Source: Gracilimonas sp965227785
Lineage (GTDB): Bacteria > Bacteroidota > Rhodothermia > Balneolales > Balneolaceae
NCBI RefSeq assembly: GCF_965227785.1
Contig: NZ_OZ245785.1
Span: 806,001 to 870,000 of the forward strand
Reading direction: 5' to 3'
Length of the DNA: 64,000 nucleotides
The position numbers were made by a program, and so were the translations under genes. Numbering within the stretch: position 1 is the stretch's first letter; each line of letters opens with the position of its first letter. Below are positions 53,036-61,873 of the stretch, piece by piece. The notes beneath the pieces were generated by a model. It was not told the origin of the DNA. It did not search any database and saw only the letters and a program-made list of their open reading frames with translations.

Positions 53036-53069
53036 AAAGCCTTACCACTATTGGTAAGGCTTTTTTTTT
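53036..53069 (+). terminator. Strong Rho-independent terminator after the major subunit
   Basis: Stem GCCTTACC (53039-53046) / GGTAAGGC (53053-53060) with a 6-base loop, extended by AAA/TTT pairs and ending in nine T. It would separate abundant subunit mRNA from chaperone and usher expression. Confidence 0.92.
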
Positions 53070-53169
53070 ACGCAAAACAAAGCAAATAACCGGTATCAAT
53101 AAGTGATGGTAAAAGTTACCAACAATCATTACTATTACCCGCATCGGGAATTCATTAATCTATAGAGTT

Positions 53170-53997
53170 ATGAAAAAGCTATTACTTACAGTACTGCTTG
53201 GTGTTTGCACCTTATCAGCCGGAATATCACAAGTTACCATTGCCCCAACGAATCTTTTTGTTAATGACAACTCCAGGTTCGGAACCTATATGGTGATTAA
53301 CAACTCCAATGAGAACCAGGAAATATCTGTTGATTTTGTTTTCAGCTACAGCGCTTTAAATGAAGAAGGTCAGCGAAGAATTGTAGAGGATGACTCCATT
53401 AGTGCTGAACAGTATTCCATCGCAGAAAATGTGCGTGCTTTCCCTCAGAATTTTGTACTTAACCCTGGTCAGCGGCAAATTGTACGGCTAAGAATTGCCG
53501 CACCAAACGATCTGGAAGATGGCACCTACTGGGCACGAATTAAAACAAGTGCCACCCCCGAAGCCCCTCCTGTCGAACTTGAACAAACTGAGACTGTAAC
53601 TGCAAGCCTTGGGTTAATTGTTGAACAGGTAACCGGACTTTATTACAAAGTCGGATCTGTAAATACCGGAATCACAGTCAATCAAATAATGCCACGTGTA
53701 TCTGATGATGGGGTATTGGAAGTACTCACAAATTATGAGCGAACAGGAAACTCCCCTTTTCTTGGCTCTATAATTACTTCACTTATTGATTCGCAGGGTA
53801 ACGTTGTACAACAAGCCAGAAGCTCAACTACCCTCTACTTTAGCGGTACTCACAAACAGGATATTTCACTTGGTGATGTGTCTCCGGGAGAATACTCAAT
53901 TCGGGTCGAATTTATTACTCAAAGAAATGATGTCTCATCTGATGAGATAGTACAAATGCAGCCGGTTTCAAGTACAACCAAATACACGCTTAGGTGA
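53170..53997 (+). CDS. Periplasmic fimbrial chaperone (PapD-like)
   Basis: 275 residues. Signal peptide KLLLTVLLGVCTLSAGISQ. The N-terminal Ig domain follows the chaperone layout: VTIAPTNLFVNDNSRFGTYMVINNSNENQEISVDFV, then NFVLNPGQRQIVRLRIAAPNDLEDGTYWARI, the 'PGQ.Q.VRL' and 'dGtYwaRi' signature of PapD-type and archaic chaperones. A second Ig-like domain follows (DDGVLEVLTNYERTGNSPFLG). It should cap subunits by donor-strand complementation and deliver them to the usher. It overlaps the usher start by 4 bases. Confidence 0.85.
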   Translation: MKKLLLTVLLGVCTLSAGISQVTIAPTNLFVNDNSRFGTYMVINNSNENQEISVDFVFSYSALNEEGQRRIVEDDSISAEQYSIAENVRAFPQNFVLNPGQRQIVRLRIAAPNDLEDGTYWARIKTSATPEAPPVELEQTETVTASLGLIVEQVTGLYYKVGSVNTGITVNQIMPRVSDDGVLEVLTNYERTGNSPFLGSIITSLIDSQGNVVQQARSSTTLYFSGTHKQDISLGDVSPGEYSIRVEFITQRNDVSSDEIVQMQPVSSTTKYTLR

Positions 53998-56900
53998 ATC
54001 ATTGGTTAAAAATAATACTAACGCTTAATATTGTTGTCTTATGCTTTCTTAATCCGAATACTTCCCACGCGCAAGGCAATAATAATGACGAGATCGAGGT
54101 ATATCTCGAATTTCGTCACCGTGGTATTATAGGTTCGGTTGTTATATCCTATTACAAAAACGACCAGTTTTATCTCCCCATCAGTGAAGTTTTTTCTCTT
54201 TTCGATATCGATCATACGGTCAATGGGCTGTCTTTAAACGGCAAGTTTGGTATCGAACAAACTCCCTATCACATTGATTTAAGAGCTCATCGGATAAAAT
54301 TCGGGGATAAGAATATTCAGCTCACGGCTGACGATTACCTTATCAAAGAAATTGATTCTTACCTGAGGGCCGATATTTTTTACCGGGCTTTTGGACTCGA
54401 TTTCACCATCGACTTTAACAACCTTACCCTCAACTTAGAAACAGATAAAGAGCTACCCGCTATAGAAAAGGCAATACGTGCCCAAAGAAGAAGACTCGCA
54501 GATGACAATAGATATCAGGAAGTAAGATATGATTTACGATATGGCCGAGAACGTCCTTTTATAGACGGAGGGTTCGTCGACTACAATCTCTCAGCTAATT
54601 TGGGTTCCGGAAGTAATGTATACAATGCCAACACGAATTTGGGAATACAGTTATACGGTGGTGATCTGCAGGGAAGTATTTTTGGAAGTTATTCCAGCAA
54701 CTTCTCCAATATATCCACGGATAACCTTCGCTGGCGTTATATGTACAGGGATCAACCATGGTTGACAAAATTGACCATCGGTCAAACAAATACAGATGGC
54801 GTTGCCAGAAATGGCTACACCGGTATCAGAATCTCTAATGAGCCTATAGAACCACGACGACTCTTTGATGAGTACGTAGTACAGGGAAGTACTATTCCAC
54901 AGTCCGAGGTCGAACTTTACATGAATAACGCCCTCATAGACTTCCAACAGGCGAATGAAATGGGTGATTACCGCTTTCTGACTCCTATCACCTACGGTTC
55001 GTCTCAGCTCGATCTGAAAATTTATGGTCCCACCGGCCAAATCATCGAACGCTCAGAACGTATACAGGTACCTTTTACCTTTCAGCCAAACGGCGTATTT
55101 AACTATTCTGTAAACCTTGGCCAGCTTGATAACCCTGTGGTGGGCAATACCAATCAAAACCTGACGGCCCAGGGTACTGGTTCTTATGGTATCACAGATT
55201 GGCTTACTGCCAAAGCCGGTGTTGAATATTACGAAGGCTTGAATGACGGATTACCTACGTTTACCTCTTCTGTATCATCACGTATTCTTTCAAGTTATAT
55301 CTTAACTTTTGAAGCTGCTTCCCAGGCTTATTATCGCGGTGTTTTCAATACCATATTTCCAAACTCTGCCAGTATAAATTTCGATTTTACAGAATACACA
55401 GGTGACTTCAGCATCTACAACCCTTCCAATGACGACAAAAGATTGGTTGCTTCTGCTTTTTATCCTTTTAATTTGTTTGGAACATCCTTTAATGTAAGGG
55501 CTTCTGCTTTTTCGAGGATCCGGGAAACGACAAATGCCACTACCTTACGGTTCGACGCAAATTCAAGAGTTGGTAAAATGAATTTACGTATTGGCTATAG
55601 TGATCGTTTTGCAGGTAAAGTTGACGTTTTTAATCCGACAGCTACTTCCTACATCGAAACATCAGCAACTTATAATGTATCCCGTAATAGAAATTTACCA
55701 CCATACATTCGCGGAGTTTTTCTACGAGCGCAGATGCAATACCAGCCCACCTTAAGCCAGTTTGAATCGGCAGAGGCTTTAATTTCGAGAAATGTTTTTG
55801 ATCAGGGACGCTTCCAGCTCTCGGTAGGCAGAAATTTTCGTGCTGATTACAACACCATCAGGTTCAGCCTTGTTATCGACTTGAATAAAGTTCGAACAAA
55901 CACCACATACAATAATATCAGGAATAACAGCAGCTTTACGCAAAATGTGCGCGGCTCCGTAGGGTATGACACGAACTACAACAACTTCTTATTTACCAGC
56001 AGAGATCAGGTGGGACGATCGGGTACCGCTATTCAGTTATTCGTAGATAACAATGGTAACCGATATTATGATAAAGATGAAGATCAGGCCATTAACGGAA
56101 ACGCGGTTCGAATTCGCAGATCTGGAGCAAGCAGTATCCAGAAAAATGGGATTTTATATTTCACACAGATGCAGCCCTATTTCTACTATAACATGGAAAT
56201 GAATGAAGACGGGCTCGACAACCCCATGTTAGTACCTGAGTTCGATCAGTTTGGTTTGATAACTGATCCAAATCGCTTTAAAAAAGTAGAAATTCCCTTC
56301 TACATGTCTGGTGTTATGGAAGGGGCTGTTAAAAGACAAATTGCAAACGGAAAAAGTAACGGTATTGGAGGTTTGAAGCTTTTGCTGGATCAACAGGACG
56401 GTGACTTCAGCAAAGAAATCAGAACTTTTTCTGATGGAAGTTTTTATGATTATGAACTTCCCCCCGGAAAATATGCACTTCGTGTTGCCCCATCCCAGCT
56501 GGATCTATTGAATGTAAAATCCATTCCCGAGAAAATTGAATTTGAAGTGGAAGCCATTCCGGAAGGTGATTTTGTGGAAGGGCTGCAATTGCTATTGGTT
56601 CCTAAAGATTTTCAGGTTAACGAGGAGCCCATAACTGCAGGTACCAATATCGCCCAAACGGCTAACAGTGGCGGCGGTATTTCACTGGAGTATAATATTG
56701 CTGTTGACAGACTGACCATGAATAAATGCAGATACGGAATTCAGCTTGCTGCTTTTTCAACATTTGAAGCCGCCACACAAATTATGAAAAGTTATAACCT
56801 GGGTTCCGGCTCTTATATAGTATACAATGAGCCACGAAAACTATATGCCGTTCGAACCGGACTTTTCCAGGACTTGAGCAGTGCTTCAAAGTTTACCCAG

Positions 56901-57506
56901 AACCTTTCAACCAACTACCCCGATGCGGCTGTTCTGAATCAGTGTTACGAAACAGTTGCTACAAATTTCAAGCCCGGTGGTTTTAGATATGATCTTCAGT
57001 TTGCAGCTTTCACTAATCCAAATCGTGCAGATTCTTACATGACTGATTTGGAGTCCAGATATGACTTTGACCTGCATCGGTATCAGGACCCCGGTACTCT
57101 GATGTATAAAGTCAGAATGGGTCCGTTCAGCTCAGAAGGTTTGGCGGAACGGGAGAAAGATAATATTCTGAAGTCATCAGCTATTTCAGATATCTATATT
57201 GCAAAACAGAAGCTTCCGGCTACAATGATTAACGTTGACTTTGATTTCATCCTGCAGCTGGGAGAGTTTGAAACAGATCGACAGGCCGTACTCTATGCTA
57301 TACGGATTGAAGAAGAATTAGGGCTCAATTCAAAAATACTGATCGACGAGAGAGAGAGCATCGTACTGGTTCTTGAGGATGTTTATTCTGACTGGGAGGA
57401 GGTGCTATCTATTCGGAAAGAGATTATGAATAACCACACATTAAGGCCTCCTGTCATCCATCTGATGGAGCAAAAAACCGATAGCCAGGTTGGTTTTAGC
57501 TGGTGA
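53994..57506 (+). CDS. Usher-like outer-membrane protein fused to three SPOR-like repeats
   Basis: 1170 residues from a GTG overlapping the chaperone stop (GTGA). A signal (IILTLNIVVLCFLNPNTSHA) leads to an N-terminal domain (EVYLEFRHRGIIGSVVISYYKNDQFYLPISEVFSLFDI). A beta-barrel-like region comes next, with many alternating aromatic strands and 'PNGVFNYSVNLGQLDN' and 'GSYGITDWLTAKAGVEYYEG', as in fimbrial ushers. A carrier region (DNNGNRYYDKDEDQAINGNAVRIRR) follows, then from about 907 three SPOR-like repeats (YGIQLAAFSTFEAA..., YDLQFAAFTNPNRA..., FILQLGEFETDRQA...). Ordinary ushers have about 800 residues and no SPOR. The SPOR part could tether the usher to peptidoglycan (inference). Confidence 0.8.
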   Translation: MNHWLKIILTLNIVVLCFLNPNTSHAQGNNNDEIEVYLEFRHRGIIGSVVISYYKNDQFYLPISEVFSLFDIDHTVNGLSLNGKFGIEQTPYHIDLRAHRIKFGDKNIQLTADDYLIKEIDSYLRADIFYRAFGLDFTIDFNNLTLNLETDKELPAIEKAIRAQRRRLADDNRYQEVRYDLRYGRERPFIDGGFVDYNLSANLGSGSNVYNANTNLGIQLYGGDLQGSIFGSYSSNFSNISTDNLRWRYMYRDQPWLTKLTIGQTNTDGVARNGYTGIRISNEPIEPRRLFDEYVVQGSTIPQSEVELYMNNALIDFQQANEMGDYRFLTPITYGSSQLDLKIYGPTGQIIERSERIQVPFTFQPNGVFNYSVNLGQLDNPVVGNTNQNLTAQGTGSYGITDWLTAKAGVEYYEGLNDGLPTFTSSVSSRILSSYILTFEAASQAYYRGVFNTIFPNSASINFDFTEYTGDFSIYNPSNDDKRLVASAFYPFNLFGTSFNVRASAFSRIRETTNATTLRFDANSRVGKMNLRIGYSDRFAGKVDVFNPTATSYIETSATYNVSRNRNLPPYIRGVFLRAQMQYQPTLSQFESAEALISRNVFDQGRFQLSVGRNFRADYNTIRFSLVIDLNKVRTNTTYNNIRNNSSFTQNVRGSVGYDTNYNNFLFTSRDQVGRSGTAIQLFVDNNGNRYYDKDEDQAINGNAVRIRRSGASSIQKNGILYFTQMQPYFYYNMEMNEDGLDNPMLVPEFDQFGLITDPNRFKKVEIPFYMSGVMEGAVKRQIANGKSNGIGGLKLLLDQQDGDFSKEIRTFSDGSFYDYELPPGKYALRVAPSQLDLLNVKSIPEKIEFEVEAIPEGDFVEGLQLLLVPKDFQVNEEPITAGTNIAQTANSGGGISLEYNIAVDRLTMNKCRYGIQLAAFSTFEAATQIMKSYNLGSGSYIVYNEPRKLYAVRTGLFQDLSSASKFTQNLSTNYPDAAVLNQCYETVATNFKPGGFRYDLQFAAFTNPNRADSYMTDLESRYDFDLHRYQDPGTLMYKVRMGPFSSEGLAEREKDNILKSSAISDIYIAKQKLPATMINVDFDFILQLGEFETDRQAVLYAIRIEEELGLNSKILIDERESIVLVLEDVYSDWEEVLSIRKEIMNNHTLRPPVIHLMEQKTDSQVGFSW

Positions 57507-57523
57507 TAAGTCACCTCCTTTTC

Positions 57524-57588
57524 TAACCCTTCCAGGGTTAAACCACTTAGCTTAGTTCAGAATAATTGCCATAACCCTGGAAGGGTTA
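57524..57588. terminator. 17-bp inverted repeat between usher and rpoN
   Basis: TAACCCTTCCAGGGTTA (57524-57540) is repeated in inverse at 57572-57588. Each arm is itself a near-palindrome that could fold alone. The region is convergent, so it probably terminates both transcripts. Related arms occur at 50246 and 61921. Confidence 0.6.
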
Positions 57589-57611
57589 TTTAGGGGTAAT
57601 TACAATTCAAA

Positions 57612-59120
57612 TCAAATTACCTGTTTCCTCATGCGCGCTACGGGCTGATTGAGCTGTTCCCTGTACTTGCTCACCGTTCGGCGAGCTACTTTGTAGCCTT
57701 TATCGTTTAGCATATTGGTAAGCTCCTGGTCGCTGTACGGTTTCTGCTTGTCTTCTTCATCAATAAGCTTCTCGAGGATATTCTTGACCTCTCGATTCGA
57801 CACCTCCTCCCCGCTTTCCGTCTCTAAACCTTCATTGAAGAAATACTTAAGCTCGTACACCCCAAAATAGGTTTGAACATACTTTCCATTTACCACTCGT
57901 GATACCGTCGAAATATCCATCCCAATACGCTCTGCTACATCTTTAAGGATCATAGGCTTTAATCCTTCCCCGAACTTGAAGAAATCTTCCTGTAAAGCTA
58001 CAATAGTTTTCATGATGTTCATTAGCGTGTTCTGTCGCTGGCGAATTGACTCAATGAACCACTGTGCTGAATCTATTTTACTCTTCATAAAAGAATGAGC
58101 CTCAGCATCGGTGTTCTTTTTCTTCTTCGCTTTAATTTCTTCCCACATCTGTTTGTATTCAGGGGAAATTCTGAGTGAGGGAGCATTTCGCTGATTCAGG
58201 TTAATCACAAACTCGCCACGATCCGTTTCACCATCCTCCATTCCCTTCCAATACACCTCAAAATCCGGCTCAATGTAGTTCTGTGTTTCCTCCATATCAC
58301 TGGCTACCGCACCCGGACGGGGATCCATCTGCCGGATGGCTTCAAACGCCTCTTGAAGATCCTCCCGATCAACATTAAACTTCTGCAGAAGCTTGGAAAA
58401 GTGTTTCTTTTCAAATGCCTTCCAGGCCTTGTCAACTATTTTGATAGCAAGGGCGAGTCCGGGAAGGTCTTTCTGAGAGTCTTTCAGCTGTACTAACAAA
58501 CAGTCCTGCAAATCTCTGGATGCAATACCTATAGGGTCGAGCTTCTGAATTTTTTTCCGGACGCTTTCCACCATTTCTTCATCCACCAACACGCCCTGAT
58601 TAAAGGCAATGTTGTCAACCACGGCTTCTACCTCACGACGAAAATAACCGTCCTCATCCAACGACCCCAGAATCTGATCCGCAATAAGTTCTTCTTCGTC
58701 CGAGAGATTTAAAAACACCACCTGTTCTTCCAGTTGCTCTAAAAAAGAGGCGTGATAAGGATTTGGAAGTTCTTTCCATTCTTCAATATCCGGGTTATAT
58801 GAGGTACTGTAATTTTCCCCATCATACTCTGTATTGGAGTCATATTCATCCCAATCCACTTCATGCTCTTCCAGACTTTCAAGGGCTTCTTCTTTTTCTT
58901 CCTTCGGAGACTCCTCTGCTTCCGATAAACTAACAGTTTCTGCTTCTCCGGGGTTTATCTCTTCCAGCACAGGGTTGGCTTCCATCTCTTCTTTGATGCG
59001 CTGTTCCAAAGCAATGGTAGGCAACTGCAGCAGTTTTATGTACTGCAACTGTTGGGGAGAAAGCTTTTGTTGTAAGCTCTGCTGCTGCTTTTGACCTAAA
59101 TTCTGTTGATTACGTAGCAT
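57612..59120 (-). CDS. rpoN: RNA polymerase sigma-54 factor
   Basis: 502 residues. Region I is Gln/Leu-rich (QQKLSPQQLQYIKLLQLPTIALEQRIKEEMEANPVLEE), region II acidic. The core-binding domain follows (DLQDCLLVQL), then the central domain with the helix-turn-helix (DVAERIGMDISTVSRVVNGKY), and the RpoN box VARRTVSKYREQL near the C-terminus. Sigma-54 needs an AAA+ enhancer-binding activator to open promoters. None is in the window, so its targets here are unknown. Its start overlaps the 3' end of the DUF3109 gene. Confidence 0.97.
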   Translation of the reverse strand: MLRNQQNLGQKQQQSLQQKLSPQQLQYIKLLQLPTIALEQRIKEEMEANPVLEEINPGEAETVSLSEAEESPKEEKEEALESLEEHEVDWDEYDSNTEYDGENYSTSYNPDIEEWKELPNPYHASFLEQLEEQVVFLNLSDEEELIADQILGSLDEDGYFRREVEAVVDNIAFNQGVLVDEEMVESVRKKIQKLDPIGIASRDLQDCLLVQLKDSQKDLPGLALAIKIVDKAWKAFEKKHFSKLLQKFNVDREDLQEAFEAIRQMDPRPGAVASDMEETQNYIEPDFEVYWKGMEDGETDRGEFVINLNQRNAPSLRISPEYKQMWEEIKAKKKKNTDAEAHSFMKSKIDSAQWFIESIRQRQNTLMNIMKTIVALQEDFFKFGEGLKPMILKDVAERIGMDISTVSRVVNGKYVQTYFGVYELKYFFNEGLETESGEEVSNREVKNILEKLIDEEDKQKPYSDQELTNMLNDKGYKVARRTVSKYREQLNQPVARMRKQVI

Positions 59121-59700
59121 GCTCTTCCTTTTGACGAATCTCTTTACAAGCTTCTATAAAACTTGCGAACCACTTTTCTCCGTACCGTCGAACTAACGGT
59201 TTTTCAAGGAATTCTGCCAAATATATATTTTCTTTTTCTCCTCGTTCGCATGCCGCCGAACATAGTTTCGGCACATACTCATAATTTGCGTAATCAAAGC
59301 CTGCAATTCTTTTTAGCCGAACCGGGAACAAATGACAACTGATCGGCTTTTCCCAATTCAACCTTCCCTCAAAAAATGCCTGCTGAATAGCACAATATGC
59401 TACCTGATTGTCATCATACTTTACAAAAACACATTCTTCACTTTTAATAGTGGATATTTCATAACCAGCCTTTTGAGATCCAATCACCACTCCATCTCGT
59501 TCAGCGACATCAACCGCTTCTTTTCGCAGCTCCCCTTTCAGTAACTGATAAGCCTTATTGAGAGCGGGAATTTCTTCTTTGGCTACGGGAGCCCCCGCAT
59601 CTCCTACTACACAGCATGCACCTTTACATCGTGGCAAATCACATGCAAAACGGGCTGTTGCTATATCATCTGAAAGAATCGTGTTTTTTACTTTGAACAT
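59110..59700 (-). CDS. DUF3109 family protein, Cys-rich metal-binding
   Basis: 196 residues. The Cys pattern CDLPRCKGACCVVGDAGAP at the N-terminus, 'ECVFVKYDD...AYCAIQQAFFEGRLNWEKPISCHLFPVRL' in the middle and 'LCSAACERGEKE' near the end are DUF3109 (YkgJ-like zinc/iron-chelate) features. The clustered cysteines probably hold a metal or cluster. The function is unknown. It overlaps rpoN by 11 bases, so the two are likely co-transcribed. Confidence 0.88.
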   Translation of the reverse strand: MFKVKNTILSDDIATARFACDLPRCKGACCVVGDAGAPVAKEEIPALNKAYQLLKGELRKEAVDVAERDGVVIGSQKAGYEISTIKSEECVFVKYDDNQVAYCAIQQAFFEGRLNWEKPISCHLFPVRLKRIAGFDYANYEYVPKLCSAACERGEKENIYLAEFLEKPLVRRYGEKWFASFIEACKEIRQKEEHAT

Positions 59701-59839
59701 GTTTCAAGATAAGAATCAGTTTGACACTTTTCGAAGTCCAACCGTCTGTTTTTATAATTCAGTTCATTCTCCCATAATTCATTAAATTCATTCTTTAATA
59801 ATTTGTGATAATTTTGAACGGGCTCTATCTTCTCTGCAT

Positions 59840-60109
59840 ATGAGAAAACTGACCCCCTCAGAGTACAAAATTTTAGATCGCCTTATTTTTCCTGAACCAT
59901 TTGAGGTACTTCAGGAAGAAACCCAACTACAATACGGAGAACTCCGTGACGATTTAATCAACCTTATGAATTCCAGGCTTATTCAAGTGGTAAACCCCGA
60001 TCAACCACAGCAAAACGAAACCTATTATTTCGATTCAGATAATGTTCAGGATTCAACCTTTCGGATCACTAACGCAGGTATTAATCATATTAAAAAAACT
60101 CAGAAATGA
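59840..60109 (+). CDS. Small soluble protein, winged-helix-like, upstream of the biotin carrier
   Basis: 89 residues starting MRKLTPSEYKILDRLIFPEPFEVLQEETQ. Helix-rich beginning followed by 'LRDDLINLMNSRLIQVVN' and 'FRITNAGINHIKK' suggest a winged-helix-type fold, but I do not recognise the family. It overlaps the next gene by 4 bases (ATGA), so it is co-translated with the biotin carrier and murA. Confidence 0.7.
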   Translation: MRKLTPSEYKILDRLIFPEPFEVLQEETQLQYGELRDDLINLMNSRLIQVVNPDQPQQNETYYFDSDNVQDSTFRITNAGINHIKKTQK

Positions 60110-60612
60110 AATTTCAGGCAACTATAGACGAAAACAGCCACGACATTGAATTGTCTCCCAAAGAGGGCACTTTTACAGCAGGAGAAACTGAAGCAAACTA
60201 TACCTTCGAATTTGTAAACGGGCGATACATTTTGCGCACGGGAACAAAAACGTACAAAATCGATAATGTAAGTTATGAAGGTTCTGCTATTGAGTTTTCT
60301 ATGAACGGCATTTGGCATTCTGTGGAAGTGAAAGACGAACAGGAGCTGTTGCTTGACCGTCTCGGCTTTAAAACAGCTTTAGCTGCCGGAGAAGGTATCC
60401 TGAATGCACCGATGCCCGGAAAAATCCTGGAAATCATGGTTACTGAAGGCGATGAGGTTGAAAAAGATCAGCCCCTGGCCATCCTCGAAGCCATGAAAAT
60501 GGAGAACGAGCTTAAAGCCCCTATCAGTGGAACCATCGCAAGTATCTCGGCGGAAGTCGGACAATCATTAGAGAAAAATTCACCTATACTGGAGATCGAA
60601 ACCATTGGATAA
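60106..60612 (+). CDS. Biotin carboxyl carrier protein (biotin/lipoyl-attachment domain)
   Basis: 168 residues. The C-terminal ~75 residues are a biotinyl domain: NAPMPGKILEIMVTEGDEVEKDQPLAILEAMKMENELKAPISGTI, with the biotin-accepting Lys131 in AMKM. The N-terminal half is a beta-rich segment of the kind found before the biotinyl domain in pyruvate/propionyl-type carboxylase alpha chains, not the Pro/Ala linker of AccB. No biotin carboxylase or carboxyltransferase lies next to it, so its partner enzyme is elsewhere. It overlaps murA. Confidence 0.9.
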   Translation: MKFQATIDENSHDIELSPKEGTFTAGETEANYTFEFVNGRYILRTGTKTYKIDNVSYEGSAIEFSMNGIWHSVEVKDEQELLLDRLGFKTALAAGEGILNAPMPGKILEIMVTEGDEVEKDQPLAILEAMKMENELKAPISGTIASISAEVGQSLEKNSPILEIETIG

Positions 60613-61873
60613 ATTTATTATTGAAGGCGGTACCCCATTAAAAGGAACCATTCCCATCAGCGGATCTAAAAATGCCGCTTTGCCACTCATGGCCGCCTCC
60701 CTGCTCGGAAACTCAGCATCTACTATTCGGAATACACCACGCCTTAAAGACATTTATACCTTCAACAATGTAATTCGTGTTGTAGGTGCGCAGGTTGATT
60801 TTAAAGAAGAAGAAAACACTCTGATAATTGACCCCACCAATGTTAATCATCTGGAAGCCCCTTACGATTTGGTACGAAAAATGCGTGCCTCATTTTATAT
60901 GCTGGGAGCACTGGTTGGAAAACACGGATACGCTAAAGTGTCCATGCCTGGTGGGTGTGCCTGGGGGCCACGCCCTGTAGACCTTCACCTGAAAGGAATG
61001 CAAGCCATGGGCATCGACATAGAGTTGGAAAAAGGCTACGTGATCGCCAAAGCGGATGACAAAGTTGAAGGCGGTACCTTTCGACTGGAACCGAGTTCGG
61101 TGGGAGCTACGGTAAACCTATTGCTGGCTGCCGTCTTGAAAGCCAAAAAATTCACAATTGAAAGTGCAGCCAAAGAACCGGATGTGGTTCAACTTTGTAA
61201 TTTCCTTACCAAAATGGGCGCAGACATTGAAGGTATCGGTACCGATACTCTGACTGTTAAAGCTGTTGATTCTCTTGAAGGCATCGAAGTATCCAACGAC
61301 CCGGACCGCATTGAACTGGGTACTTTCATGATTGCGGGGGCTATGTTTCCCGGTTCTGAACTCACGCTCACGGGTTGCAACCCGGAGCATCTTGGCGGTT
61401 TCACTAACAAGCTACGAAAAACCGGTACCTCCGTTGAAGTTGATGGAACAACTATTCACGTAAAAGCTCCCAATAAACTGAAACCCGTTTCCATTAAAAC
61501 GGAAATTTACCCCGGCTTCCCTACCGACCTACAAGCCCAGTGGGCAACCATGATGACACAGGCTGAGGGTGACTCCAAAGTAACCGATACCGTTTATTTT
61601 GATCGTTTCAGCTACATTCCGGAACTCACCCGCCTGGGTGCTGATATGGAAGTGGAAAAGAATACGGTCCACATTTCAGGCAAAACTTCGCTGACAGGAG
61701 CATCAGTTATGAGTACAGACCTGCGCGCCAGCGTAAGCCTGGTTCTTGCAGCCATGGTTGCTGAGAACCACACCGAAGTACTCCGAATCTATCACCTCGA
61801 CCGTGGGTATGAATCCCTTGAAGATAAGCTGAGTGCAGTCGGAGCAACAATTAAAAGAGTGGATGGCGATTGA
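60605..61873 (+). CDS. murA: UDP-N-acetylglucosamine 1-carboxyvinyltransferase
   Basis: 422 residues from a TTG start that overlaps the biotin carrier stop by 8 bases; TTGGATAAATTTATT gives the expected N-terminus. It transfers enolpyruvate to UDP-GlcNAc, the first committed step of peptidoglycan synthesis. Lys22 in SGSKNAALPLMAASLL and the catalytic Cys118 in MPGGCAWGPRPVDLHLKG are present. Cys118 predicts fosfomycin sensitivity of the enzyme. 'TEIYPGFPTDLQAQW' and 'RASVSLVLAAMVAEN' complete the family motifs. Confidence 0.96.
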   Translation: MDKFIIEGGTPLKGTIPISGSKNAALPLMAASLLGNSASTIRNTPRLKDIYTFNNVIRVVGAQVDFKEEENTLIIDPTNVNHLEAPYDLVRKMRASFYMLGALVGKHGYAKVSMPGGCAWGPRPVDLHLKGMQAMGIDIELEKGYVIAKADDKVEGGTFRLEPSSVGATVNLLLAAVLKAKKFTIESAAKEPDVVQLCNFLTKMGADIEGIGTDTLTVKAVDSLEGIEVSNDPDRIELGTFMIAGAMFPGSELTLTGCNPEHLGGFTNKLRKTGTSVEVDGTTIHVKAPNKLKPVSIKTEIYPGFPTDLQAQWATMMTQAEGDSKVTDTVYFDRFSYIPELTRLGADMEVEKNTVHISGKTSLTGASVMSTDLRASVSLVLAAMVAENHTEVLRIYHLDRGYESLEDKLSAVGATIKRVDGD

